DNA of 64,000 bases from the NCBI GenBank assembly GCA_027924645.1, contig BSBN01001252.1:1219546-1283545 (forward strand), read 5' to 3'. The translations under genes were made by a program, and so were the position numbers. The DNA is from Cunninghamia lanceolata (taxonomy: Eukaryota > Streptophyta > Pinopsida > Cupressales > Cupressaceae). The notes under the pieces are model-generated. The model saw nothing but the letters and a program-made list of their open reading frames with translations, had not been told where the DNA came from and ran no database searches. Shown here one piece after another: positions 1-10,227 of this stretch. The first letter of the stretch is position 1; every line of letters begins with the position of its first letter.

Positions 1-2174
1 AACAGAGAAAACCTTGAAAGGAGACAGTCATATAATTGAATAAATTAAATAGATAATTGATATTGAAATCTATAGTTACTGCTTCATATTCACAGACTTG
101 ACTTCATCAAAGAATGCTTGCACATGGTCTACCAGAAATAAAGTATATTAAAAGTGAACTAGCATTGTTGTTCAAATCTAATCTATAGTATCCCCTGTTC
201 TATTCTATCCCTCTCCCTATTTTCTAATTCTCCTTTCCTATTCTGGTCTTGGTCATCTCTTATAAAGAGAGGCATACAAGCTTCAGACTAGTTACAATAG
301 TTGTGACGGTTGACAACTGAACAACAATATTTGTCTTAATAAAATACATTGAGGAAAATTAATACTCGTCTTTAATCATCAAATGGATAACCATTTCAGG
401 GTCAAACAAAGATTTTTAACTGTAGTTTTGCTTAATATCCTTCGAGGGTTTCTTTATTATTCCTAAAAAGACCAGATAAAACACAAATTAGTCTCTGATC
501 AAATGATCAAAAAAAATTTATTTACACATATATTTTTATTCAAATAATTACTTCCCTTATGAATAATTTATCAATTGCTCAAGATCCTTTTGTGGGTGTT
601 TATACAACTTGATCCCTGATGTGTATATCCTTAAAAAAACCTATATTTCAAATGTCAGGAGAATATCTTAAGCATTCAGATTTTAATGTCATTTTAGGGT
701 TTCTGTATGGGCAAGACCTTTCACAACATGTCCCCAACATCATTGTGACTATCGTGTCGGCGAGACTCGCAGGCTCTGTCCCGATTCATCTCTCTCACCG
801 ATGATATTTCCCGAATACATTTCTTTCATATACAAGCATGGGCCCAAGCTAAAATTCACAATATTTAATATGTCATTCAAATCTAGGCTTATATAAACTT
901 GTATATGCATTGGCGATATACATAAAGTCCCAGTGTGATACATTGTATATACTAGATTTAAATTTCTCTGAATTCTGGCTTGCATGTATCAAATGCAATG
1001 TATGTTCGAAACATACATACAAAGCATGGAATATACAAGCATTTAACTCTTTTAAATAACCTTTCGGTTCTGCCACTTGTCTATAATGCAATGTATATCG
1101 GCATGTATCTAAGATACATATAAAGCACAAACATACAATGAATGTTTCAACTTTAATAAACCTTTGGTTCCACGGCTTGCATGTAATGCATTGTATATCA
1201 GCAATGTATGTCAAACACATACAAACATACAACGAATGTTTCAACTTTAATAAACCTTTGGTTCCGCGGCTTGTATGTAATGCATTGTATATCGGCAATG
1301 TATGTCAGATACATACAAAGCACAAACATACAACAAATTTTCCTTATTTCACAAACTTTTCGAGTCCAGCTATGCATATCGCCTTGTATGTACCACAATT
1401 TATGTATACCGCAACATACATACAAAGCGCAAACATACAAAGACTTAACGTTAATTCATAATTGTTTCGGTTCCAGGCAATGTATATCGTGTTGTATGTA
1501 CCGCGTTGTATGTTGCGTTCTGCCAAACATGCAAACATAACATACAAGCAACAGACCCGACAAAAAATACATTTCAAGTTTTAACCTCATCGGGTCCACC
1601 TTGTATGTAACAATAAAACGTTAGCCAAATGCATACAAGTAAACAATGCATCAACTCAATGACTCCTTTATGCGACCATACCATGACCCGATATACAAGG
1701 GACTTTGCATATGCATCATACAATGACACAATATACAAACCACTTTGTATATGAGAGACTTTGTATATACAAACATACAAACCCATACCACAATGCATTT
1801 TACCAAAAGCACACATAACTTGCAAAATATAGGGAATTTGAAGATGGTTCAAAAAGCAACCCTTATTCATTTTTGACAAAGAATTCACCCATATTCAGCT
1901 CTAATACTTAATGTCATTTTTCCTTTACTCTCAACAAGGTTTGTAACTTTTCACTTCCTTGTTTATGGTTCATCTTTAATGAGCACTTCAACCATGTTAT
2001 GTTAAGTCTTTAGGAATCAGAATAGATCAAATCCAAATATTTCTATCAACTCAATTGTTAATTTCTTCTTGAAAACAACTGTGGATCTTTCCATATATGC
2101 TCACATACTGAAATCTTTGGTTGATTGAAACTTAATATTTGCCAAAAAGTAGCTTGGGAATTTCAGTCCCAACA
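1..2174 (-). repeat. 3' LTR of element 1 (partial, cut by window start)
   Basis: Near-collinear with 29287-31477, differing by scattered substitutions and small indels, including an extra stretch near 31050-31070 in the other copy. It ends at CCCAACA (2168-2174), the same terminus as the 5' LTR at 31477. About 0.77 kb of this LTR lies outside the window. The interior (about 900-1800) is rich in ACATACAA and TGTATATCG words. Open frames there are by-products of those repeats and are not called as genes. Confidence 0.9.
1137..1330. repeat. 94-bp tandem repeat inside the element 1 LTR
   Basis: A unit containing AATGTTTCAACTTTAATAAA followed by CCTTTGGTTCC and TGCATTGTATATC recurs with a 94-bp period (starts near 1141 and 1235). 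The same duplication sits in the other LTR (near 30426 and 30520), so it was present before the element transposed. Confidence 0.75.
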
Positions 2175-3507
2175 GTGGCTCTTTCTGGGGATGTATGCCT
2201 TTTGTGGGCATAGCAAGATCCCAAATTTCTGAAGGAGCAGACCAATGCCTTCTTCATTTGACTATGGGTGAACTATGATGGGTGGTGGAGATCCTGGGTT
2301 ATTTCTTTATGAAATCTTTTATGTCTTGATAAGAGAGATCTTTAAGCAAGTTATTTCTAAACTACCATGCATGGAAAAGACCATTTAGAGATTTTAACTA
2401 GAATTGTCCATGCACAGGCAATTCTTTTCTCTCAGGTTCTTTTTAAGAGAAAAAATGTTTCAAAAACTGCCCATGTACTGGCAGTTCTTGCTCCTCACCA
2501 AACATGTTCTGTACATAATATGAATCCTCCCCTACCTTACCATTGATGACAAAAGGTCCAATCCATAAGGCATCAAATTTTCCATGCTTCCCCTTTTCTT
2601 GATTTCTGGCATTCGAAATAAGCACTATGTCACCTATCTCAAATTTTCTAAATGTTGCCTTTTTGTCATGTATGTACTTCATCTGCATTTGCATTTTTTT
2701 ATTCTGTTATATTGCCTGTTCCCTCATTTCGTTTAATTCCATTAGTTGTTCTAGACTTTCCTCCATCGGTTATGGGACATCCCAATCCTCTTGGAGGATA
2801 AACTTACACACTGGTAGCAGGTTATGTATCGGGAGTCTGGCATGAGTTCCATATACTAGTTCAAATGGTGATTTGCCAATGGCTTTCTTTAATGTGATCC
2901 TATCAGCCCATAGTGCTAATCTCAACTTAGAATCCCAGGCTTTCTTATTGTTATCCAACATTCTCTTTATAATCTTCAGGATACTTTTATTGCTGGACTC
3001 AGCTTGCCCATTACCTTGTGGGTGGTAGGGAGAAGAATATGAGATCGTAATGCCATAAGATTTACAAAAAATTTTAAACTCATCTGATCTAAAACACATT
3101 CCATTGTCAGTTATAAGCCTCAAAGGTACCCCAAATCTAGTTAAAATGTTTTCCAATAGGAAGTTGATCACAACCTTGCTGGTTGCTTGTTTAGTGGGCA
3201 CTGCTTCTACCCATTTCGTGAAATAGTCGGTGGCCACCAATATCCATCTGTGGCCGCCACTTGATTTTTCCATAATTTCTCCTATAAAGTCAATTCCCCA
3301 TTGGTGAAATGGGGCATCAACTTGCATAGGTCTCAGGGGTAATGCACCTTGATACTTTAATTTTATCGAGAATTTTTGACAAGCTTCACATTTCCTAGTA
3401 AAATTATAAGCATCATTGAAAACCTTGGGCCAATAGTATCCAGCCCTTAATATCTTGTGTGCTGTGGTTTTAACTGAGAAATGGCCACCACAGACTCCCT
3501 GATGCAT
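2175..3507 (-). pseudogene. Element 1 integrase (broken)
   Basis: Integrase inserts reverse-transcribed DNA into the host genome. In the main frame (3507 to 2770) the N-terminal HHCC zinc-binding region is visible (histidines near the start, then CEACQKF), followed by the catalytic core with aspartates in ATDYFTKW and LITDNG and the glutamate in GQAESSNKS. All three DDE residues are present. A stop follows DWDVP near 2770; the same frame resumes at 2694-2443 with the C-terminal domain (ERFEIGD-type stretch, WIGPF, YYVQ). A frameshift near 3450-3507 separates it from the upstream RT-RNase H frame. The stretch 2175-2442 up to the LTR can still be read as degenerate coding sequence, and no classical polypurine tract is obvious next to the LTR. 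Confidence 0.8.
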
Positions 3508-5408
3508 TTCTTTAAGGCAGATTTTGCTTGCTCTTCATCTAAACAGAATAATAAGATACCATCTTTATTTTTCCAATAAAGATCTCCCTCTATAAGTACA
3601 TATTTAGAAGCATGCAATTTTAGAGTCCTTTTCTTATTATCATCAAATCCATTAGGGCATTTCATGTGCTTGAGGTAATACACTATGTCAGTATACCAAG
3701 GAGTTTTCTCAATACTTGTTACCATATCCTCTTCATTTTCAATATTACATACTTGGGTAGCCTCAAGATTTGTTTCAGTCATTAGTTTTGCTAATCCTTG
3801 TCCCCTTACTAGTTTTGTGATTTAAATTTCTATATCAAATTCCTAAAGTCGATTTATCCACCTACATCTCTTCTCAGTTACTTCACTCTGCATGAACACA
3901 TCTTTGACTGTTGCATTTGGTACATAAGCTAACACCTTAGCCCCAACCAAGTAAGGTCTAAATGCCTTGACAGCTTTCACCAATGCATAAGCTTGTTTTT
4001 CTGTGATATCATAGTTAAGTTCTGCATGTTGGAGTGATTTACTGAAAAAAGAAACAGGCTGCTCATAGCCTTCATTATTCTTTTGTAACATAACTGCTGC
4101 TACTGTATGAAAAGATGCAAAGGAAAATATCTGGAAAGGTTTACTAAAATTGGGATACTTTAGCACTGGAGCTTCTTTAATTGCTCTTTTTATGGATGCA
4201 AAAGCTTCTATGCATTCATCTGTCTAATTAACCTTTGCATTTTTCTTCAACATTCTAGATATAGGGTTAATTATTTTTGCAAAGTTTGGTATAAACCTTC
4301 TCACAAAGTTTATTTGTCCAAAGAATGATTGTATAGCCTTGACTGTCTTTGGGATAGGAACTTTGTCTATTGCCTCTATTCTCTCGGGATCAATCCTAAC
4401 TCCATCTTTGGATACTATATGCCCAAGCAATTTCCCCTCTGAAACTACAAATTTGCATATTTTGGGGTTCAAGGAAACACCATATTCTATTGCTCTGATA
4501 AATATCTTCTCAAGGTGATTTACATGATCCTTAGCATTTTTCGAGTATGCAGTAAGGTCATCCTAATATACAGCCATGATATCATTTATTAGACCTAAAA
4601 AAGCAACGTCCATTACTCATTGGAAGGTGGCTCCAACATTTGTAAGGCCAAATGGCATTCTTACGTATACATAAGTTCCCCATGGGGTTGTAAAGGCTAT
4701 TTTGTATTGTTTAGATTCTTTAACCTTTACTTGGTTGTATCCAGAGAACCCATCCATCATGGATAATAACTCAAAACCGATAACTCTCTGCAGTAAAGTT
4801 TCCATATTAGGTAACGGATAATTATCTTTTAAGGAAGAAATATTTAAATTTCTAAAATTGACACACAATCTAATATCTCCATTCTTCTTCCTAACAGGAA
4901 CTAAATTTGAGACCCAGGATGAATGCCTAATATGTTTAATTATGCCATCTTCCCTGAGTTTAATAAGTTCCTCGTGCATTTTAGGTTCTAACACAGGGTT
5001 GATGGATCTTTGTTTTTGTCTATAGGGCTCAGCATCAGATTTAAGTGGAATTTCATGTTGGAACAAATCTTCCCTATATGCTTTGAGATCATCATAAGAC
5101 CAAGCAAATACATGTTTATATTTTCTCAATAATGTAATTAACATGCTTCTGATTGCAGGGGTTATTTTCTTTCCAATGTAGACCCTTTTAGGTGACAATT
5201 TAGTTCCCAAATTTATTTCTTCCACATCATCCTCCTTTACTATTACTTCTTTGGTAATGGATCGATCATTGGCATCAAAAACTCTTTCTAACGCTACTAA
5301 GCCCTTTGGGATTTTATGTCTTAAGATAGACAATTTCTTTCCCAAATAAAGTCTCTTTACCATTATTCTCCTCAACAAAAGCATTAAGATCAATCTCTTG
5401 ATTCTCAT
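3447..5408 (-). pseudogene. Element 1 reverse transcriptase and RNase H (broken)
   Basis: This is the polymerase part of pol, which copies element RNA into DNA. One reading frame runs through 5408-4617, 4472-4224, 4166-3843 and 3782-3447, separated by in-frame stops. RT fingers and palm motifs are clear (VPVRKKNGDIRLCVNFRNLN, then MDGFSGYNQVKV and MPFGLTNVGATFQ). A TGA follows ATFQ. The catalytic Y-x-DD box reads VY-stop-DD, with TAG replacing the variable residue at about 4563-4565. A further TAG interrupts just before the RNase H-like segment (FSFASFHTVAAVML). Several stops are one transition away from CAG, CGA or TGG. The frame differs from the protease frame upstream and from integrase downstream, so at least two frameshifts exist. 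Confidence 0.85.
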
Positions 5409-6435
5409 ACTGATCTATACAATGTAAAAATTTGAGTAAATCAGCATCACTATCAAAAACTTGCCAGTTATATATGTTGTCTAGGATAGTTGGTCTAGTT
5501 TTGGACTCAACTTTTGAAATACCTGTCAAGGTAATGTCATCCTTTTTCAGAGCTATGTTTGCAAGGAAGTCAGCCATTATATTTTTTGACCTATCTATCC
5601 AACTTATTGAAAAAGCATCAAACAATTCTATATCATCCAGGACTGCATTTCTGTATTGTTTCAGTCTTTTGTTTTTTGAGGAATATTTACGTTTGACTTG
5701 TGAAATAATCAATTCAGAATCTCCATACACTGCTAACAATTTGATTTTGTGTTTTCTAGCAATGTTTAGCCCAATTAAAAGTGCTTCATATTCAGCTATG
5801 TTATTTGTGCACTCAAAATTTAGAGAAAAAGAATATTTGAATGTTTTTCCTGACGGTGATATAAACAACACCCCGGCTCCATTTCCTGCCTTACTACATG
5901 CACCATCGAAATACATGGTCCATACTTCATTTTCATCAATTCTGGCTTCGTAGTAAATTGGGTCTATGTTATACAATTTAGACTGTTCTTCCACCCTGAA
6001 TGTACTAAAGTCTGTGTCACAGAAACAAATCATTTGATTTGGATTAATTTTCTCTATAATGTCTTCATACCTTGGCTCTCTATAGAGTTTAACTACCTGT
6101 GTTCCCAATGGGATAGTAGCGTAAGATAAATCTAATTGCACACTTCCCCCTACCATGGCAGTCCATTGTCTAGATAACAACATTCCGTAGTTAGGTGGGA
6201 TATCTACCATAGTGATGTCAATTTTATAAGAGGCTTCAGGATGAGATGCTAATTTTATCTCAACACCTTTCATGATTCCAACAATAGGGACAAATCTGTT
6301 ATCCATTGCATAACATTTACCGAATGTAGTATCCACCCACATTCCTAACTCTTTCATAATAGCCATGGGCATTATGTTTACTGCTGCTCCTGAATCAAGC
6401 ATGCAATTCCTGACTAATTTGTTATTTATCAACAA
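5314..6435 (-). CDS. Element 1 aspartic protease plus RNase H domain (373-codon open frame)
   Basis: The first about 110 residues are a retroviral-type aspartic protease, with the active-site triad at residues 14-16 (LDSGAAVNIMP) and a later GMLLSRQW segment. Residues about 172-300 form an RNase H fold: MYFDGACS (D177), NNIAEYEAL (E215), VYGDSELI (D239) and NIMADFLAN (D289), so all four metal-binding carboxylates are present. RNase H degrades RNA in RNA:DNA hybrids. This copy lies between protease and RT and is additional to the RNase H after RT. The frame overlaps the end of gag by 7 bases and the RT frame by about 95 bases, each in a different frame; the first may be a natural frameshift, the second looks like decay. 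The upstream boundary is an ATG at 6435. Confidence 0.8.
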   Translation of the reverse strand: MLINNKLVRNCMLDSGAAVNIMPMAIMKELGMWVDTTFGKCYAMDNRFVPIVGIMKGVEIKLASHPEASYKIDITMVDIPPNYGMLLSRQWTAMVGGSVQLDLSYATIPLGTQVVKLYREPRYEDIIEKINPNQMICFCDTDFSTFRVEEQSKLYNIDPIYYEARIDENEVWTMYFDGACSKAGNGAGVLFISPSGKTFKYSFSLNFECTNNIAEYEALLIGLNIARKHKIKLLAVYGDSELIISQVKRKYSSKNKRLKQYRNAVLDDIELFDAFSISWIDRSKNIMADFLANIALKKDDITLTGISKVESKTRPTILDNIYNWQVFDSDADLLKFLHCIDQYENQEIDLNAFVEENNGKETLFGKEIVYLKT

Positions 6436-8927
6436 GGTAATATAGAATGGATAGATACTTGAGATGGATTTTTCATTAATGTTTCACCCAGGTATACCTC
6501 AGGTATTTTGGTAGATTCTTGTTGCATATTTATTTTAGGACTATGTTGTTCAGGTCTTTTGTCTGATACATTTGATATCATCTTCACCACTATATTTTTA
6601 TATTTTTCCACCTTCATCATTTCTAGAAGTGGCACATATATTTTCATTTGAGAAACAACTTGAGCAATATCAAATGAGGGATTTAGTTCTGACCTATCAA
6701 CTTTTATTTGCCCCTTTTCCTCAGTTTTTGTGTTGTCCTTCTTTTTGTTCGGTGTATCAACAGGAGGTATATCATGGGGTGTTTTCTCAACTTTACTTTT
6801 ATCATTTTTACCGAAAGTCTGATTTTTTATAAATATACTTTTGGGAATTCCTTGTTCGGCATTTACTGTTCTATTTCTAAAATTATAGCTATTATTGGCT
6901 TGTGCTACCGTAGCTAATGTTAAGGCTCTTCTGTCTTCCTCAGAAGGTTTTCTCCAATTGTAACTTTGTGCTGCATTGAGGTCATATCCACAATTTCCTA
7001 AGTCTTCTCCATGGTCAAAAAATACTTCTTGTCCTCCTATGTTCACATTATATTTTTGTGCTCCTACATCATATTCATACCCTGCTTCCTCGCCGAACGA
7101 ATAATCTTCTTCAATAGTGAAAGGTGTGATACCCAACATATTTATAGTATGATGATCCATCTCAGGGTTATAAGATACCTCATCTTTTTGTATTGATTGT
7201 GCTACCACACAATAATTAGGAGAGTGTGGTAAATTACAGAGCGTACACCATGGATTATTTTCTATTACATGGACTCCACTTCTCTTCAGAGGGTCGGGAG
7301 TGTCTTTTCCATAGTTATGTCTCCTGTTAGTATCCATGGGCTTTCCATCTTTCCAGTTCGTATGATATGGCATATCATGGAGTCTTGGTCTTTCATTCTT
7401 ATGTGAGTATTCTTGTTTGTTTGTAGGAGGATTAGGATTTTGAGGAACTCTTATATTGTCTCTTTTTCCGATCATCCCAGCAGCCTTTTTATTGTTTTCA
7501 ATAGTGAGAGCCATTTTTTGTGCTTCTGCCAAAGTTCTAGGACTTTTGCCCCTGAGTTCATAACCTGTCTTCGGGTCAAATGATTTCAAGTAAATGCTAA
7601 GGGCTGCTTGGTTGTTCAATTTGGATTCTTGTGGGACCTTGTTATACAGTTTGGTGAATCTCAAATTAAAATCATACACCTGTTCATTTTGATATTTTTG
7701 AATAGTTATTAGTTCATGAAGAGCAAATTCTGGGGCACATTGATTTCTGAATTGTTCTAAAAATTGATCATGGAAGTCTCTCAAGGAATAAATTGAAGCG
7801 TTTGGTAAGCTATTTACCCAGTCTCTTGCTTCATTAATAAGAGGTATCATAAATAGTTTCATCTTTATATCTTCATATTCGTTACCAATGTCTTGTATAA
7901 AAGCATTGAATCGTTTGATATGTTCTTCAGCAGTCAATTCACTGCTTCCTATAAACTTAGGCACATTGTTCCTCCAACTATTATCCATGGGATAAGGATA
8001 TAGCTAATATCTAGTCAAATCAAATTGTCTGGCCATACTCGTAGGATTAGGAAGTGGTATATTTGGGTATGGCGGATAATATTGGTATCCAAATGGAGGT
8101 TGTGGATACATATTGGGTTGGGCATATTGCTGATGATACATATTCTATTGTGGGGGAGGTTGTTGATATTGATTGTTATGTCTATACCCTGGCGGTGGAT
8201 GTTGTTAGTGAACATTCCCAGTATTTGCAGGTGGAGGTCCTTGCATTTGCCTATTTTGCAGAGGAGGATTATTGCATGTATTGTGGGGTGCCATGTTTAT
8301 ATTTTGATGGTGAGGTGGAATATGGTGGTGACCAGGTGATGGATAAGGATTAGCTATATGCTGAGATGGGTTGTGTGCATTGGATGGTCTTAGATTTTGT
8401 GGTGGAATATTTTGTTGGGCATGGCTAACATGTGGCGTTACTGAAGTATGTGAACTACTTGCATTTTGATGTAACCCTATTTGATTTCTTATTTGAACAT
8501 GTCCACCCTGCCTATGGGGAGGCACATACTTTGAATTGGTTACATTAGTTCTAGATTCTATTTGTTGTAGTTCTTATTTCATCTTTACTTTCTCTTCTTT
8601 CAATCTAGCCAACTCAATTTTTTCCTGTAATCTAAGCACCTCTTACTGCATCTGATCCTTAGTTCTCATGTCTTTTGGCTAACTATTATGGATTTGTGTG
8701 GATGTTACCTGATCTATGAATTCATCTTGAGCTTCTTCACCCAGCTGCAATTCAGTTTGATTTTGTTCTATCTCTCTCATAATCTGAGCCTGATTTTCAA
8801 GTTGTTCCTGAAGGGTAGGTCTGTACTGGGCAAGGATATCATCAGATCTGTTATGATCAGGCTGAGTACACTGATTGTTGGATTGGAATTCATCTGATTC
8901 ATGCAAGGGAGTGAAACTGTTATGCAT
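6429..8927 (-). pseudogene. Element 1 gag polyprotein (several in-frame stops)
   Basis: Gag forms the virus-like particle that packages element RNA. One frame spans the region. The 519-codon piece (7988-6429) holds the capsid-like retrotransposon gag core (WVNSLPNASIYSLRDFHDQF, then a QNEQV..F segment) and a zinc-knuckle-like motif WCTLCNLPHSPNYC, spaced C-x2-C-x3-H-x4-C, one residue shorter than the usual knuckle. The upstream part (8927-7989) is a low-complexity leader rich in Gln, Pro, Asn and His with a coiled-coil-like Glu/Gln stretch. It has stops near 8679, 8640, 8575, 8202, 8146 and 8006, mostly where CAA or CAG would be one transition away. The true start is not certain; the ATG at 8927 is the first in a long open stretch. 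Confidence 0.8.
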
Positions 8928-9237
8928 TGTTATTGGTTGTTCTGAGGTATTCTCTGGAGAAATTTGGTTATTAGCACTACGAGACTGGATTGATATCCCA
9001 GTTTTCTTAGTAGGAGCCCTTAAAGTTGGGATGATTGCAATTTTTTACCATCAGCTTTAGATCTCCTACCATCTATTATGACACTTTTATCAGAAAACCA
9101 ATTTGAGTTTTGTGTAGAGTCGCCACCTCTATTTAGAGGACTAATCAATCTTCTGGGTTTTTCCTTCCACCAGCAAAGTTATGCCTTTTAATTCTGACTC
9201 AAATAACATGGTCTACTACTAGGTTTCTCTGTGTTTT
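8928..9237 (-). other. Element 1 leader between primer site and gag
   Basis: Untranslated leader of the retroelement. It contains a second TAGAGTCGCCA (about 9115-9125) that matches the core of the primer-binding site downstream of the LTR. No open frame of note. Confidence 0.6.
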
Positions 9238-9254
9238 CCCCAGTAGAGTCGCCA
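9238..9254 (-). other. Primer-binding site of element 1
   Basis: Read on the minus strand, the bases just inside the 5' LTR are TGGCGACTCTACTGGGG, beginning with the TGG expected for pairing to a tRNA CCA end and separated from the LTR end (9259) by four bases. It is not the tRNA-iMet type seen in the other elements here. I do not assign the primer tRNA. Confidence 0.65.
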
Positions 9255-9258
9255 ATTC

Positions 9259-9935
9259 TGTTAGGTCTCAAAAATGCAGGTCGTTAACCCTAAGAGGTTG
9301 CCAGGCTCTCTTGATGTTTTTGGCTAACTGACATGGGGTAGATATGGCTAAACCCCCTTCACTTAAGGCTTTGCCAGACCTAGGCAGGTAAACCTCTTAA
9401 TTAATAAAGCAGATAAAGAGATGATCACTACTTTAATCAAAATTAATCTAACTATTGATAATGGCATAAATTATAAAACAGATGAAAAGACAGCAAATTA
9501 ATTCTAAATGATCTAAATTGTAATGCTAAAACAATAATGCAATCTAATTAAGTAAATCTAAAATGAATATGTATAAGTGATAATGAAAACTCTAGACCAG
9601 TGCCTTATTTAATATAGAGTCAGTATGATCATGAAATAAATGACTGTTTGTTTGGTAAAAAACTCAAACTATCTGGCATGAAAAAATAGGTATGTAGCTT
9701 GTACAACCCTGCAAGGAAATAGTTATTATTCCATACTTACATATATCCAATTGATAAAATCAAATTACCTGCATTCATCTAAAAGGGTTTAATCCCTCTT
9801 TGAGAGAACCTATCAGAATAATACTGCAATCATAATAGATTTATCAGAAAACTGGAGACAGAATACAAACCCTAACTATATGACTCTTCTTACAGATCCA
9901 TGACAATGTCTTCACAGTTACTATGATAGATTTAA
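9259..9935 (-). repeat. 5' LTR of element 1, left part (before the DNA transposon)
   Basis: Starts TGTTAGG next to the primer-binding site and runs to the TTAA target site at 9932-9935. It resumes at 29186 after the 19,250-bp insertion. Its counterpart in the 3' LTR is off-window, so this part cannot be checked against a second copy here. Confidence 0.8.
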
Positions 9936-9967
9936 GGGTAAGTGCAAAAAGATGGGGGGCCAAAAAG
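9936..9967 (+). repeat. Left terminal inverted repeat of the DNA transposon
   Basis: 32 bp beginning GGGTAAGTGCAAAAAGATGG, preceded by TTAA. It matches the right end in inverted orientation with one mismatch at position 13. Confidence 0.9.
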
Positions 9968-10000
9968 TGGCCACATTATTTTGAAAAAAAAATAATACAT

Positions 10001-10080
10001 AACGTGAGAGTGTTATAACGCGCTCGCGTTATAACGTACTCGCGTTATAACGTACTCGCGTTACAACGCGAGCGTGTTAT
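10001..10080. repeat. GC-rich palindromic subterminal repeats (left)
   Basis: About four tandem copies of a 16-bp unit, TTATAACGYRCTCGCG, within 80 bases, starting about 75 bp inside the left end. Each unit contains the palindromic CGTTATAACG core. Related sequence occurs near the right end in inverted orientation and once internally. A TATAAATA sequence follows at about 10088, so the block may also serve as promoter-proximal sequence for the gene starting at 10228. Confidence 0.8.
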
Positions 10081-10087
10081 TACTTCC

Positions 10088-10095
10088 TATAAATA
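10088..10095 (+). promoter_or_regulatory. TATA-like box upstream of the transposon gene at 10228
   Basis: TATAAATA lies 140 bp upstream of the start codon and directly after the palindromic repeat block, with a pyrimidine-rich stretch downstream. Position and sequence suit a core promoter; there is no direct proof. Confidence 0.45.
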
Positions 10096-10227
10096 AAAAA
10101 AAAGAGCAAAGCACTTCATTTCATTTCTTTTTCCTCCTATATACCCACGGCCTGCAAACCCTAGGAAGTGCGCTCACATTTTGGAGATATCAATTCAACA
10201 CAAAAATCTTTGCAATTCGTCACCAAA

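Noticed and set aside
873..1298. 141-codon minus-strand frame, also open at 30158-30583 in the other LTR
   Set aside because: It lies entirely in the repetitive ACATACAA region of the LTR; conservation between LTRs is due to the LTR duplication, and the translation is repetitive with no domain.
5432..5953. 173-codon plus-strand frame
   Set aside because: Antisense shadow of the RNase H domain, which has intact catalytic residues on the minus strand.
8025..8353. Plus-strand frames of about 100 codons opposite gag
   Set aside because: Shadows of the Pro/Gln/His-rich gag leader on the minus strand.
9932..9938. PIF/Harbinger interpretation with a 3-bp TAA or TTA duplication
   Set aside because: A 3-bp duplication cannot be placed symmetrically at both ends, whereas 4-bp TTAA fits exactly; the transposase also lacks Harbinger features.
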